Assembly (NCBI GenBank): GCA_902789245.1
Contig: CADAND010000002.1
Location: 140,087-204,086 of the forward strand
Direction of reading: 5' to 3'
Length of the DNA stretch: 64,000 bases
Source: an uncultured Bacteroidia bacterium
GTDB lineage: Bacteria; Bacteroidota; Bacteroidia; Bacteroidales; UBA932
Part shown: piece by piece, positions 34,660 through 42,857 of the stretch
How positions within the stretch are numbered: position 1 is the stretch's first letter
Layout of the letters: the number at the start of each line of letters is the position of its first letter
The notes under the pieces: model-generated
Database searches by the model: none
The model's input: the letters and a program-made list of their open reading frames with translations, nothing else
Told to the model about the DNA's origin: nothing
Made by a program: the position numbers and the translations under genes

Positions 34660-35483
34660 CGGCGGTCGCGTTTGCAGTTGGCCAGCAGGATGATGGCAAG
34701 CAGCAGGCCGGCACCCACGGCAGGGACGGAAGCCTCTGCGCCGAAGATGCCGCCGGTTATCCAGTCCGGACCCGTGATGATGGAGGTGAAGATCTTGTCC
34801 TGCACCGGGCTGCCGGACACGGCGAAGCCCAGAACATTGCCTTCCACGTAGTTCCAGGCCCAGTGGATGCCGATCGGCAGCCAGAGCGTACCGGAGCACT
34901 TGAAAGCGGCACCCATCACCAGACCGGCCTCGATGGCGATCGCGACGGCGCTCCAGAGTGTGGCGCCGGTATTGAACAGGTGCATCGCGCCGAAGGCAAG
35001 GGAGGAAACGATCAGCGCCACGCCGGTATTCCAACGGTCGTCGATCATACGGAAGAGCACGCCCCGGAAGACGATTTCCTCAAACACGGCCACGAGGAAG
35101 AAGAACAGGAACGAAGCCAGCTGCGGGAACCAGTTGAACTGCACGCCCGTGACAGAGTAACTGTCAAGCAGGGCCATCACCCCCACGACGACGCCGAAAT
35201 ATACGACGCCCAGCAGGAGGCCGTTCCCCAAATCTTTAAACATGCGCTTCAGGTAAAGCTCCGTAATGGGCCGATGCTCAGTCATGTTCGTCCAGATGGC
35301 ATATAGAAACAAGCCCAGGAAGCCAGCGAAGACGGCAGCGGGAAGCTGCGCCCAACGAATCGGGATCGCATTCACGCCGGCCGACGCCAGGATGTACAGG
35401 ACCATGAAAACAATCAGTCCGCCCAGCAGGCAGAGCAGCCATTTCCAGAACGGCATTCGCGCCGCAGAAGTGTATTTACGCAT
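34656..35483 (-). CDS. CPBP-family intramembrane metalloprotease (CAAX protease-like)
   Basis: A 275-residue protein has about eight hydrophobic helices and the CPBP motifs EEIVFRGVLF (near 136-145), AFGAMHLF with a metal His, and IGIHWAWNYVEG (HxxxN) near 210. Such proteins cleave or process membrane-associated substrates, often in bacteriocin immunity or protein prenylation-like contexts. No such genes are nearby. It is the first gene of a two-gene unit with fRMsr and is driven by the promoter at 35505-35536. Confidence 0.9.
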   Translation of the reverse strand: MRKYTSAARMPFWKWLLCLLGGLIVFMVLYILASAGVNAIPIRWAQLPAAVFAGFLGLFLYAIWTNMTEHRPITELYLKRMFKDLGNGLLLGVVYFGVVVGVMALLDSYSVTGVQFNWFPQLASFLFFFLVAVFEEIVFRGVLFRMIDDRWNTGVALIVSSLAFGAMHLFNTGATLWSAVAIAIEAGLVMGAAFKCSGTLWLPIGIHWAWNYVEGNVLGFAVSGSPVQDKIFTSIITGPDWITGGIFGAEASVPAVGAGLLLAIILLANCKRDRR

Positions 35484-35504
35484 GTGTGTGTTTCGTTTAG
35501 TCTA

Positions 35505-35536
35505 CAAAACTAACAAATTCTCACCGAAAAGACAAT
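35505..35536 (-). promoter_or_regulatory. Promoter of the CPBP-msrC unit (ATTG-N20-TAGTTTTG)
   Basis: The minus-strand TAGTTTTG (35512-35505) has an ATTG exactly 20 bp upstream (35536-35533). The -33 element overlaps the terminator stem of the next gene. Confidence 0.65.
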
Positions 35537-35559
35537 TCGCCGACCAAAAGCCGGCGAAT
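35535..35559 (-). terminator. Terminator of the epimerase-like gene
   Basis: An 8-bp perfect stem (ATTCGCCG / CGGCGAAT) with a 9-nt loop starts just after the stop at 35565; TGTCTTTT follows on the minus strand. Confidence 0.75.
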
Positions 35560-35564
35560 CATTC

Positions 35565-36593
35565 TTATTTCATCAGCGAGGCCCTGGCCTGCTCCATCGC
35601 CGCGACGACGCGGTCGCACCAGGCGTCGAATTCCGGCTCTTCTATCTGGAGTTCCGGATGTGCGAGGATGTTCTCGATGGTTTTCCGTATGCCCTGGTCG
35701 AAGCGGGTCGTGCAGCGGAAGTCCGGCACGGCGCGTTTCAGCTTACTGTTGTCGAAAAGCACATTCCAGGTCTTGTCGCCCAGCAGTTCCCCTTCCAGGT
35801 CAAAACCGGGATCGACGGCGACCAGCAGGTCGGAAGGGACAAAGCAGGGCTTGTAGGGAACGCCCAGCACGTCGGAGATGATCTCATAGATCTGCCGCCA
35901 GGTCAGGGTCTCGTCCGAGGTGATCTGGAAGACATCACCCAGCGCATGGGGATTGCCCATCAGGCCGATGAAGCCCTTGGCAAAATCGGAATTATGCGTG
36001 AGCGTCCACTGGGACGTACCGTCTCCGTGCAGGATCACCGGCTTGCCGTCCAGGATGCGGCGGAGCACCGGCCAGGAGCTTTTCCGGCCATGAATGCCGA
36101 GGGGAACCTTGCGCTCGTCGTAGGTGTGGCTGGGGCGGATGATCGTGACGGGATAGCCCTCCGTGCGGAATTTCTCCATCAGGAAGTGCTCGCAGGCGAT
36201 CTTGTCGCGGGAGTACTGCCAGTACGGGTTGACGAGCGGCGTCCCCTCCGTGATGAAGGGGCTGATGGCCGGCTTCTGGTAGGCGGATGCCGAACTGATG
36301 TACATGTACTGCTTCGTCTTGTCGCGGAACAGACGCCAGTCGCGCTCCACCTGCGCGGGCACGAAACCGATGAAGTCGCAGACGCAGTCCCACTGCGTGC
36401 CGGATAGCTTCGCCGCCACGTCCGCCTCGTCGTTGATGTCGGCCTGGATGACTTTCACGCCGTCCGGGACGGCTTCGCTGCGGGTGCCGCGGTTCAGCAG
36501 GGTGAGTTCCCACTCGGGATTGACGGCGAGCTGCCGGGTGATGCCGGTACTGATCGTCCCGGTGCCACCGATGAACAGGGCTTTCCTTTTCAT
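35565..36593 (-). CDS. NAD(P)-dependent epimerase/dehydratase (atypical SDR)
   Basis: The 342-residue Rossmann protein begins with a dinucleotide-binding GGTGTISTGITRQL (9-22, GxxGxxS variant). Conserved-looking blocks are YISSASAYQ near 98-106, YSRDKIACEHF near 126 (Tyr-x3-Lys equivalent) and IIRPSHTYDERKV near 150. It resembles the atypical SDRs related to RNA-binding CSP41 and to sugar epimerases; substrate is unknown. Its start overlaps the alcohol dehydrogenase stop (ATGA), so the two proteins are translated together. Confidence 0.88.
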   Translation of the reverse strand: MKRKALFIGGTGTISTGITRQLAVNPEWELTLLNRGTRSEAVPDGVKVIQADINDEADVAAKLSGTQWDCVCDFIGFVPAQVERDWRLFRDKTKQYMYISSASAYQKPAISPFITEGTPLVNPYWQYSRDKIACEHFLMEKFRTEGYPVTIIRPSHTYDERKVPLGIHGRKSSWPVLRRILDGKPVILHGDGTSQWTLTHNSDFAKGFIGLMGNPHALGDVFQITSDETLTWRQIYEIISDVLGVPYKPCFVPSDLLVAVDPGFDLEGELLGDKTWNVLFDNSKLKRAVPDFRCTTRFDQGIRKTIENILAHPELQIEEPEFDAWCDRVVAAMEQARASLMK

Positions 36594-37774
36594 GCGCGGG
36601 CGAGTTTATAGATGGCTTCCATGTCCTCGCGGGCGAGCTTCTTGAAGCTGCCCACGGTGATCGTGCCGTCATGGCTGCACTTGCGGGCCATTTCCTTGAT
36701 CTCCGCGTCGGTAATGTCGCGGCCGAGCAGCTCGCGGATGCGCGTGGGCATGCCGATGGCATGGTAGAAGCGCTCCACGGCTTCGATACCCTTGAGCGCC
36801 GTGCCTTCGGGATCGTTGAAATCGTTGGGGACGTCCCAGACGTTCACGGCGAACTGCACGAAGCGCGTGATGTCCTCCTTCATGACGTAGCGCGCCCAGC
36901 TGGGCCAGACGGCCGCCAGACCGGCGCCGTGCGTGACGTCGAACATCGCGCTGAGCTCGTGCTCGAGGTCGTGCGTAGCCCAGTCGTCCTGCACGCCGCA
37001 GCCGGTCAGGCCGTTGTGCGCGACGCTGCCGCCCCACATGATCTGGGCGCGGTTGCGGTAGTCCTCGGGGTCCTTCAGGACAGCGAAGACGCACTCCTTC
37101 ATCGTGCGCAGCACGGCTTCCGCCAGCGCGTCCGTGAAGGTCATGTCCATGTCGTGCGTGAAATAGCGCTCCATCGTGTGCATCATCATGTCCGTAACGC
37201 CGGCGGCCGTCTGGTAGGGCGGCAGGGTGAAGGTACGGACAGGATTCATGATGGCGAACTTGGGGCGGGAGATGTCGTTGGAATAGCCGACCTTGATGTC
37301 ACCGTCCTCGTTGGTGATGACGCTCGCCTCGCTCATCTCGCTGCCGGCGGCCGGGATGGTCAGCACACTCGCTACGGGCAGGCAGACCTGCGCCTCGGCC
37401 TTGCCGGAATAGAAGTCCCACACTTCGCCGTCGTACGGCACGCCATAGGCGATGGCCTTGGCGGAATCGATGACACTGCCGCCGCCGACGGCCAGCAGGA
37501 AATCGATGCCCTCCTTGCGGCAAAGGGCAATGCCTTCATGGACCTTGGACAGACGCGGGTTGGGCACGACGCCGCCCAGCAGGACGACCTCGAGCCCGCC
37601 GGCTTTCAGTAAGTTACAGATCTTATCCAGGAGTCCGGACTTCTGGGCGCTCTTGCCGCCGTAGTGGACCAGGACCTTGTGGCCTCCGTATTTCTTGACA
37701 AGTTCAGCGACTTTTTCTTCAGAATGCTCGCCGAACACGACCTGTGTCGGGGCATAGTAGTTAAAATCTCTCAT
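36590..37774 (-). CDS. Iron-containing alcohol dehydrogenase (butanol dehydrogenase/YqhD type)
   Basis: The product is 394 residues, starting at MRDFNYYAPTQVVFG. It has the NADP-binding GGGSVIDSAKAIA (about 96-108) and metal-binding DWATHDLEHELSAMFDVTHGAGLA with Asp/His ligands, plus the upstream AAGVTDMMMHTMERYF block typical of YqhD/BdhA. It reduces aldehydes to alcohols with NADPH. An upstream in-frame ATG (37828) would lie beyond the promoter and is rejected. A well-formed promoter (37798-37829) precedes it; the epimerase-like gene is its operon partner. Confidence 0.92.
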   Translation of the reverse strand: MRDFNYYAPTQVVFGEHSEEKVAELVKKYGGHKVLVHYGGKSAQKSGLLDKICNLLKAGGLEVVLLGGVVPNPRLSKVHEGIALCRKEGIDFLLAVGGGSVIDSAKAIAYGVPYDGEVWDFYSGKAEAQVCLPVASVLTIPAAGSEMSEASVITNEDGDIKVGYSNDISRPKFAIMNPVRTFTLPPYQTAAGVTDMMMHTMERYFTHDMDMTFTDALAEAVLRTMKECVFAVLKDPEDYRNRAQIMWGGSVAHNGLTGCGVQDDWATHDLEHELSAMFDVTHGAGLAAVWPSWARYVMKEDITRFVQFAVNVWDVPNDFNDPEGTALKGIEAVERFYHAIGMPTRIRELLGRDITDAEIKEMARKCSHDGTITVGSFKKLAREDMEAIYKLARA

Positions 37775-37797
37775 GGAATGTGGCAAATTGGTTTTTA

Positions 37798-37829
37798 CAA
37801 ATCTAAGAATTTGTCCCCGGATTTGCAAG
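37798..37829 (-). promoter_or_regulatory. Promoter of the alcohol dehydrogenase operon (CTTG-N20-TAGATTTG)
   Basis: The minus-strand TAGATTTG (37805-37798) has a CTTG exactly 20 bp upstream (37829-37826). The predicted transcript starts about 17 nt before the ATG at 37774. Confidence 0.72.
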
Positions 37830-37856
37830 ACTGTGCAGCCGGTCGGGCAAGAATAA

Positions 37857-37885
37857 AAAAACGGAGCCGCTCAGGCTCCGTTTTT
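37857..37885 (-). terminator. Terminator of the GGGFP-tail protein gene
   Basis: The 12-bp stem AAAAACGGAGCC / GGCTCCGTTTTT has loop GCTCA and T/A runs on both sides. It lies 7 bp after the stop at 37892 on the minus strand. Confidence 0.88.
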
Positions 37886-37891
37886 GCTTTA

Positions 37892-38437
37892 TCAGAATCC
37901 GCCGGGGAAACCGCCACCCGGGAATCCGCCGCCAGGGAAACCGCCACCGGGGAATCCCATGCCGCCCATCCCGCGCTGCATGGCAGCCTGGCGCTCGGCC
38001 TCGGCCCGACGCAGATCGGTGCGGTACTTGCGGAGCTGCTTCTTGTCGAAGATGTTCTTCAGCTCCTCTTCGTAGGCTTTCTGGTTCTTTTCGATCTCAG
38101 CCTGCTTGGCCTGCATGTCGCCCATCTGGTCCATCATCTTGTTGAAGAAAGCCTGGCGCTCCTCTTCGGACATCTTGCGGATATCCTGCTGCTCTGTGGG
38201 CTGCTCCATACGCAGCTCGAGCTTGCCGTCATACTTCTGATTCAGAGCCAGCAGAGCGGTCTGCTGCTCTTCGGTCAGGTCATACTTCTGCGCCATCTCG
38301 GCCGTCTTCTCCTCGGGGGTGAGGATCTTCGGCATCTCCATGCCTTCCGGCATGCCGCCCATCGGGGGGAACTGAGCAGAAGCACTCAGGACGCCGGCCA
38401 TCATGCCGGCAATTGCCAAAATAAATAACTTTTTCAT
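37892..38437 (-). CDS. Periplasmic Spy/DUF4890-like protein with Gly-Phe-Pro repeat tail
   Basis: A 181-residue protein has a Sec signal cut after SASA (about 22). The middle is helical and charged: LTPEEKTAEMAQKYDLTEEQQTALLALNQKYDGKLE resembles LTxxQ-containing Spy/CpxP-like and DUF4890 proteins, which chaperone or sense envelope proteins. The last 22 residues are four copies of a GGGFP unit, encoded by near-identical 15-bp DNA repeats (about 37892-37950), a slippage-prone stretch. Start chosen at MKKLFILAI (38437), since the promoter box lies at 38471-38478. Confidence 0.75.
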   Translation of the reverse strand: MKKLFILAIAGMMAGVLSASAQFPPMGGMPEGMEMPKILTPEEKTAEMAQKYDLTEEQQTALLALNQKYDGKLELRMEQPTEQQDIRKMSEEERQAFFNKMMDQMGDMQAKQAEIEKNQKAYEEELKNIFDKKQLRKYRTDLRRAEAERQAAMQRGMGGMGFPGGGFPGGGFPGGGFPGGF

Positions 38438-38470
38438 ACAAAAAATTGGGATTTTGTACGCTCCGAGGTG

Positions 38471-38478
38471 CAAATATA
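38471..38478 (-). promoter_or_regulatory. Bacteroidota -7 box (TATATTTG)
   Basis: A perfect minus-strand TAnnTTTG lies 34 bp before the ATG at 38437. It is back to back with the box of the adenine deaminase gene. Confidence 0.6.
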
Positions 38479-38501
38479 ACAATAAATATACCAAAAATAA
38501 T

Positions 38502-38509
38502 TAAATTTG
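38502..38509 (+). promoter_or_regulatory. Bacteroidota -7 box (TAAATTTG) for adenine deaminase
   Basis: A full TAnnTTTG match ends 18 bp before the ATG at 38528, implying a leader of about 12 nt. Confidence 0.6.
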
Positions 38510-38527
38510 TTGAGTTAAAAATAGTGT

Positions 38528-40180
38528 ATGACCATAAAAGGAAGAATCGTCGATGTCAAGACCCAAGAAGTCTACGACGGAGAAATCATCATAGAAGGCA
38601 ACCGCGTTGAGCGGATCAATCACTGCGAACTTCCGAATCTTGAATCATGGCCATACCTGCTGCCGGGCTTCATCGACAGCCACGTCCACATTGAGAGTTC
38701 GATGCTCCTCCCGTGCGAATACGCCCGCGTCGCCGTCACCCACGGCACCATCGGCGTCGTCACCGACCCGCACGAGATCGCGAATGTCCTGGGCATCGAC
38801 GGCATCGATTTCATGATCCGCAACGGCCGTCAGGCACGGTTCAACTTCCTTTTCAGCGCACCCAGCTGCGTCCCCGCCATCGGCGGCGAGATCGAGACCA
38901 GCGGCGCCACGATCACAGCGGACGACATCGAGAAGCTGATCGTGCGCGATGATATCGGCTACCTGGGCGAAATGATGAATTTCCCCGGCGTGCTGGCCAA
39001 AGACCCGGAGGTCCTGCGCAAAATCGACGCAGCCTGTGCTGCCGGCAAGCCTGTCGACGGCCACGCCCCGGGCCTCTCCCTGGACGAGCTCCGGCAGTAT
39101 GCCGCCGCCGGCATCACGACCAACCATGAATGCATGACGCTCGACGAGGGGCGCAACAACATCGCGGCCGGCCTGATGGTCATCATCCGCGAGGGCAGCG
39201 CCGCCAAGAGCTTCAAGGCCCTGTTCCCGCTCCTGGGCGAGCATCCCGACCGCATCATGTTCTGCACGGACGACCACGAGCCCGACGAGTTCACCCAGGG
39301 CCACATCAACCGCATTGTCAGCCAAGCCCTGGCCAAGGGCTACAGCCTCTGGAATGTCCTGCAGGCCGCCTGTGTCAATCCGCAGGAGCACTACGGCATG
39401 AACTGGGGCCTGCTCCAGGAGGGCGACCCTGCCACTTTCATCGCCGTGGACAACCTGACCCCGGACTTCCGCGTGATGCGGACCTTCATCCAGGGCCAGG
39501 AGGTGTTCCGGCGCCCGGACGGCGTGACGGATGCCTTCTCCCTGGAGCCGGACTGCGATTATGCGACGACCAACCGCTTTGAAGCCTCCCCCATCTCGCT
39601 CTCCGACATCGCCCTCAAGGTGAAACCGGGCGACATGATGGACATCATCAGCGCCACGGACTACGCCCTGATGACCGGACACGAGAAGACCATCGTGACC
39701 GAGGAAATGTGTTCAAGCATAGAATACCCCCTTCCCGATGTGCAGAAGATCGTCGTCCTGAACCGCTATCAACAGGGCGCCCGCCCCGTCGTAGGCTGGG
39801 TGCGCGGCTTCGCCATCCGCTCCGGCGCCATCGCCGGTTCCGTGGCCCACGACAGCCACAACATCGTCGCCATCGGTTCCGACGACATGTCGCTGGTCCA
39901 GGCGATCAACCGCGTGGTCGCACTTCGCGGCGGCCGGGTGGCCGTCAGCAGCGACGGGATCGTGGATCTCCCGCTCCCCTTCGCCGGGCTGATGTCCCCG
40001 CTGAGCGCCCAGGAGGTCGCCACCCGGATGGAACAGCTGTTGGACACGGCCCGCCAGATCGGCTGCCCAATGCAGGCTCCCTTCATGACCATGGCGTTCA
40101 TGTGCCTGCCTGTTATTCCAGAGCTTAAGATAACCGACAAAATGCTGCTGGACACCAAAACATTAACAAAAGTCTCATAA
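38528..40180 (+). CDS. ade: Adenine deaminase
   Basis: The 550-residue amidohydrolase has LLPGFIDSHVHIESSMLLP (about 44-62, HxH metal ligands), TDPHEIANVLG, KPVDGHAPGLS with metal His, MFCTDDHEPDEF with metal Asp, and the C-terminal SVAHDSHNIVAIG block specific to adenine deaminases. It converts adenine to hypoxanthine and ammonia in purine salvage. The length is normal. The lipoprotein gene at 40194 follows after 13 bp. Confidence 0.95.
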   Translation: MTIKGRIVDVKTQEVYDGEIIIEGNRVERINHCELPNLESWPYLLPGFIDSHVHIESSMLLPCEYARVAVTHGTIGVVTDPHEIANVLGIDGIDFMIRNGRQARFNFLFSAPSCVPAIGGEIETSGATITADDIEKLIVRDDIGYLGEMMNFPGVLAKDPEVLRKIDAACAAGKPVDGHAPGLSLDELRQYAAAGITTNHECMTLDEGRNNIAAGLMVIIREGSAAKSFKALFPLLGEHPDRIMFCTDDHEPDEFTQGHINRIVSQALAKGYSLWNVLQAACVNPQEHYGMNWGLLQEGDPATFIAVDNLTPDFRVMRTFIQGQEVFRRPDGVTDAFSLEPDCDYATTNRFEASPISLSDIALKVKPGDMMDIISATDYALMTGHEKTIVTEEMCSSIEYPLPDVQKIVVLNRYQQGARPVVGWVRGFAIRSGAIAGSVAHDSHNIVAIGSDDMSLVQAINRVVALRGGRVAVSSDGIVDLPLPFAGLMSPLSAQEVATRMEQLLDTARQIGCPMQAPFMTMAFMCLPVIPELKITDKMLLDTKTLTKVS

Positions 40181-40193
40181 TACCATATCCGGA

Positions 40194-41594
40194 ATGAAAG
40201 GTTGTTTTTTGGCAGCAGCGGCCTTATGCTGCATAGCCACGGCGAATGTGTTGTTTACTTCCTGCGACAGGAATGTCCTCTTGACCAGCGGCAGCGCCAT
40301 TGTCAACGTCAACACCGCTACCCTCTACGACAAGTTGGAGATTACCGACCTCATGGCCGAGAGACTGGCCAAAAGTGAAAACATGAAAATAACCGACTCC
40401 GTACTTGTGTACGACCAGCAGGGAATGCTTGTTGCCAAGCATGGAGTAGAAACCCGGGAGCTGCAAACCATCCATTTCGGCCTCGGTGACCTGCCCCGGG
40501 GTGTCTATAAGGTTTTGGCCTGGCAGACAGTCACCAGCGGATCCGACCCTTACTGGTATCTGATGGATGCCGACCGGCTTTCCTCCGCCCATATCGAGCA
40601 TTGGATCAATATGGCCGCACTTGGCTTCCACTGGGCCATCGGTCTTTATGCCACGACGCTCACCGTCGGAGAAGAAACCGCTCTCATCGATGCGGAGATG
40701 GAGCCGATGGGCAGCGTCGTCGACTTCCGCCTGGACGGTTTCACGCCAGAAAGTAACTATTCGCGCATCACCTTATACTCGCATAGAAAGGAACCGGCCC
40801 CCATTGGCTTCTATCTCGATCCCGCACGTAGCGGGGAAGAACGGTGGGTAGCACACCCTGAAGGTAAAATGGAATGGGACAGGCCTGTCGGAGAACTTTT
40901 ACCCGACGGCTCAGGCCTCTCTTTGAAGCGCTTCACCCTCTATCACGGAGAGAAAAAAAGATTTATTATCAACGGGACCGACAAGACCACCAAAGAAAAG
41001 GAATACCTTGTCGATGCCACGTACGACCTGAAGCCCGGGCATGTCGTTTTCTACCTTGACCTCGAAAAGATCAGCTACCAGCCGCCCTATTTCGGTCCGA
41101 CGGCAGGTTTCGCCGAATGGAAGGCAAAACGCGACGAAGGTTTTCTCGTATCCGATCCCTGCCTCCAGTGGGGAACCGACTATCAGACGGCCCGGAAGCG
41201 CGTCGAGAATCTGCCGTGGTGGAAGCCCATCAATGACGACCTTGAACAGGATGCACATGGCTGGCTCCGGTATTATAGAATTGCCCAACAGTTATACGAG
41301 ATGTATTATTTCACCGAAGAGGATGGCAGGAATCTGTTCCGTGTTATCTGTTTCATTACCGATGATACGGTGCCGGTCGGCGTGCCCCTGCAGCACGTGA
41401 CCAAGCAGGGTTTTGAGTTGAAAGGAGCGATACAGTTTCCTGATCACCAGAAACCCACTTTACTGCTCCTCTCTCCCGACGAAAAGACGGAAGTTCTGCT
41501 CGTGCCGGACGGATATGGTGGCAGCTGCTGGGAGATCATCTATAAGCCGACTGATCCCGACGAGGTGTCCCAAACCATTCCGATCATGGGCTGA
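40194..41594 (+). CDS. Large lipoprotein of unknown function (fimbrillin-like N-terminal region possible)
   Basis: The 466-residue product has a lipobox NVLFTSC (Cys24). The first half (25-230) is strand-rich, with VNVNTATLYDKLEI, FGLGDLPRGVYKVLAWQ and EMEPMGSVVDFRLDGF, a pattern reminiscent of Mfa2/FimB-type fimbrial lipoproteins, but the match is weak. The second half contains FAEWKAKRDEGFLV and EQDAHGWLRYYRIAQQLYEMYYF and is unrecognised. It starts 13 bp after ade, so it may be co-transcribed, and ends at a strong terminator. It should be exported to the outer membrane or surface. Confidence 0.65.
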   Translation: MKGCFLAAAALCCIATANVLFTSCDRNVLLTSGSAIVNVNTATLYDKLEITDLMAERLAKSENMKITDSVLVYDQQGMLVAKHGVETRELQTIHFGLGDLPRGVYKVLAWQTVTSGSDPYWYLMDADRLSSAHIEHWINMAALGFHWAIGLYATTLTVGEETALIDAEMEPMGSVVDFRLDGFTPESNYSRITLYSHRKEPAPIGFYLDPARSGEERWVAHPEGKMEWDRPVGELLPDGSGLSLKRFTLYHGEKKRFIINGTDKTTKEKEYLVDATYDLKPGHVVFYLDLEKISYQPPYFGPTAGFAEWKAKRDEGFLVSDPCLQWGTDYQTARKRVENLPWWKPINDDLEQDAHGWLRYYRIAQQLYEMYYFTEEDGRNLFRVICFITDDTVPVGVPLQHVTKQGFELKGAIQFPDHQKPTLLLLSPDEKTEVLLVPDGYGGSCWEIIYKPTDPDEVSQTIPIMG

Positions 41595-41614
41595 CGCTCT
41601 TACATCCATCGAAA

Positions 41615-41647
41615 GAAAAAACCCTGCAGCGATCTGCAGGGTTTTTT
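41615..41647. terminator. Bidirectional terminator between the lipoprotein gene and tRNA-Cys
   Basis: The perfect 10-bp stem AACCCTGCAG / CTGCAGGGTT has loop CGAT and an A-run before and T-run after. It serves the plus-strand lipoprotein gene and the minus-strand tRNA gene. Confidence 0.9.
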
Positions 41648-41648
41648 G

Positions 41649-41719
41649 AGGTGCGTAGCGGAATCGAACCACTGTGACAGGTTTTGCAGACCTGCGCCTA
41701 GCCACTCGGCCAACGCACC
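41649..41719 (-). tRNA. tRNA-Cys (anticodon GCA)
   Basis: On the minus strand a full cloverleaf can be drawn: acceptor GGTGCGT / ACGCACC, D stem GCC/GGC, anticodon stem CAGGT / ACCTG with loop CTGCAAA (anticodon GCA), and T stem AGTGG / CCGCT with loop TTCGATT. The discriminator is U, as expected for tRNA-Cys. The 3' CCA is not encoded. A strong promoter (TTTG-N19-TATCTTTG, 41731-41761) precedes it and a terminator follows. Confidence 0.95.
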
Positions 41720-41730
41720 GTTGCGGAGTG

Positions 41731-41761
41731 CAAAGATACGCAAAAATCCTGTACTTGCAAA
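41731..41761 (-). promoter_or_regulatory. Promoter of tRNA-Cys (TTTG-N19-TATCTTTG)
   Basis: The best match to the Bacteroidota consensus in the window: TATCTTTG at 41738-41731 and a perfect TTTG at 41761-41758, 19 bp apart on the minus strand. Confidence 0.8.
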
Positions 41762-41785
41762 TGCGATTCGTAAATATTATATTTG
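41754..41785 (+). promoter_or_regulatory. Promoter of the plug-domain lipoprotein (CTTG-N20-TATATTTG)
   Basis: CTTG (41754-41757) lies 20 bp from TATATTTG (41778-41785). Its -33 element directly abuts that of the divergent tRNA-Cys promoter. The in-frame TTG at 41783 lies in the box and is not the start. Confidence 0.75.
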
Positions 41786-41815
41786 ACCCGTAAAAACCAA
41801 CTAAAACCATTCAAA

Positions 41816-42271
41816 ATGAAACACGCTGTAATTCTCCTCGCGATCACCCTTTGCGTCGCATCCTGTTCCTCCGCCCGCCATGCCCGTGTTGCCGAGAACA
41901 AGGAGGACAATACGATCAATATCGGCTATGGCACCACCACCAAAGATGCCCTGACCGCTTCGGTCGGCCAGCTCAAGTCAGACCAGACCACCACGACCTA
42001 TTCCAACATGTACGAATACCTCGAAGGTAGAATCCCGGGGTTGACGGTGGTCGGCAACAAGATCCGCGTCCGCGAGACCGGACCGCTGAACGAAGGCGGT
42101 GATCCGCTCCTGCTCGTGGACGGCATCGAAGTGAATGATCTCAACGCCATCAATCCCAACGATGTGGACTCCGTCGAGGTGCTCAAAGATGCATCCGCTT
42201 CCATCTACGGCGTGCGTGGCGGAAATGGCGTCATCCTGATCACTACCAAGGGTGCCAAGCATGTTGAATAA
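41816..42271 (+). CDS. Lipoprotein consisting of a lone TonB-receptor plug domain
   Basis: A 151-residue lipoprotein (VASC, Cys17). Residues 36-150 match the SusC-type TonB box and plug: [80 protein letters not shown]. The N-terminal carboxypeptidase-like domain and the roughly 700-residue barrel are both missing. With its own promoter, lipobox and an intact end, it looks like a stable gene rather than a fragment. A role as a free plug that binds TonB or a SusC partner is inference. The HAD gene start overlaps its last 11 bp. Confidence 0.85.
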   Translation: MKHAVILLAITLCVASCSSARHARVAENKEDNTINIGYGTTTKDALTASVGQLKSDQTTTTYSNMYEYLEGRIPGLTVVGNKIRVRETGPLNEGGDPLLLVDGIEVNDLNAINPNDVDSVEVLKDASASIYGVRGGNGVILITTKGAKHVE

Positions 42272-42857
42272 CATCATTTTCGACTTTGGCGCCGTCCTGG
42301 TGGACTGGAATCCGTACCACCTGTACGATCCTTATTTCGGAGACCACGCCAAGGCCGAGCATTTCCTGCAGACCATTCATGCCTTTGACTGGAACGCCCA
42401 GGTGGATGCCGGGCGTCCCAGTGCTGAAATCACGGAAGAAACGGTCGCAAAATTCCCCCAGTGGGAGAAAGAGATCCGGATGTTCTACGGCCGCTGGATC
42501 GAAATGATGGGCGGCCCCATTCCCGGCATGGAAGAGCTTGTGCGCGAGTACAAGGCGCGCGGCTACGGCGTCTGGGGCCTGACGAACTGGTCGAATGAGT
42601 TCTTTCCGCTCGTCCGGGACAAATACCCGGTGTTCGGCGTGCTGGACGGCTATGTCGTTTCCGGCGAGGAGAAGATCATCAAACCCGACGCACGACTGTA
42701 CCGGATCCTGCTTGACCGCTACGGTCTGAAGGCCGAAGAATGCGTCTTCACCGACGACAACCCGGCCAACATAGCCGGCGCCGAAGCCGTCGGCATCAAA
42801 GGAATTCTTTTCAAAAACGAAAAACAGCTCCGAGCGGAGCTCGAAGCTGTTTTATAA
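42261..42857 (+). CDS. HAD-superfamily hydrolase (YihX-like, subfamily IA)
   Basis: A 198-residue HAD protein with the YihX-type motif [15 protein letters not shown] (second acidic residue replaced by Gly, as in that subfamily), motif II GLTNWS (near 111), motif [13 protein letters not shown] and motif [14 protein letters not shown]. It probably dephosphorylates a small sugar phosphate. The ATG at 42261 is inside the preceding gene; a GTG at 42252 is an alternative. Its last codons form a terminator hairpin and overlap the convergent psd gene by 6 bp. Confidence 0.88.
   Translation: MLNNIIFDFGAVLVDWNPYHLYDPYFGDHAKAEHFLQTIHAFDWNAQVDAGRPSAEITEETVAKFPQWEKEIRMFYGRWIEMMGGPIPGMEELVREYKARGYGVWGLTNWSNEFFPLVRDKYPVFGVLDGYVVSGEEKIIKPDARLYRILLDRYGLKAEECVFTDDNPANIAGAEAVGIKGILFKNEKQLRAELEAVL
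42821..42853. terminator. Terminator hairpin embedded in the end of the HAD gene
   Basis: The arms AAAACAGCT / AGCTGTTTT and the inner CGAGC/GCTCG pairs form a long stem inside the last 11 codons. T-runs on both strands let it end the convergent HAD and psd transcripts. Confidence 0.8.

Noticed and set aside
37892-37950. Tandem 15-bp DNA repeats as a possible CRISPR or minisatellite
   Set aside because: The units are contiguous and in frame, encoding GGGFP repeats of the protein C-terminus; there are no spacers.
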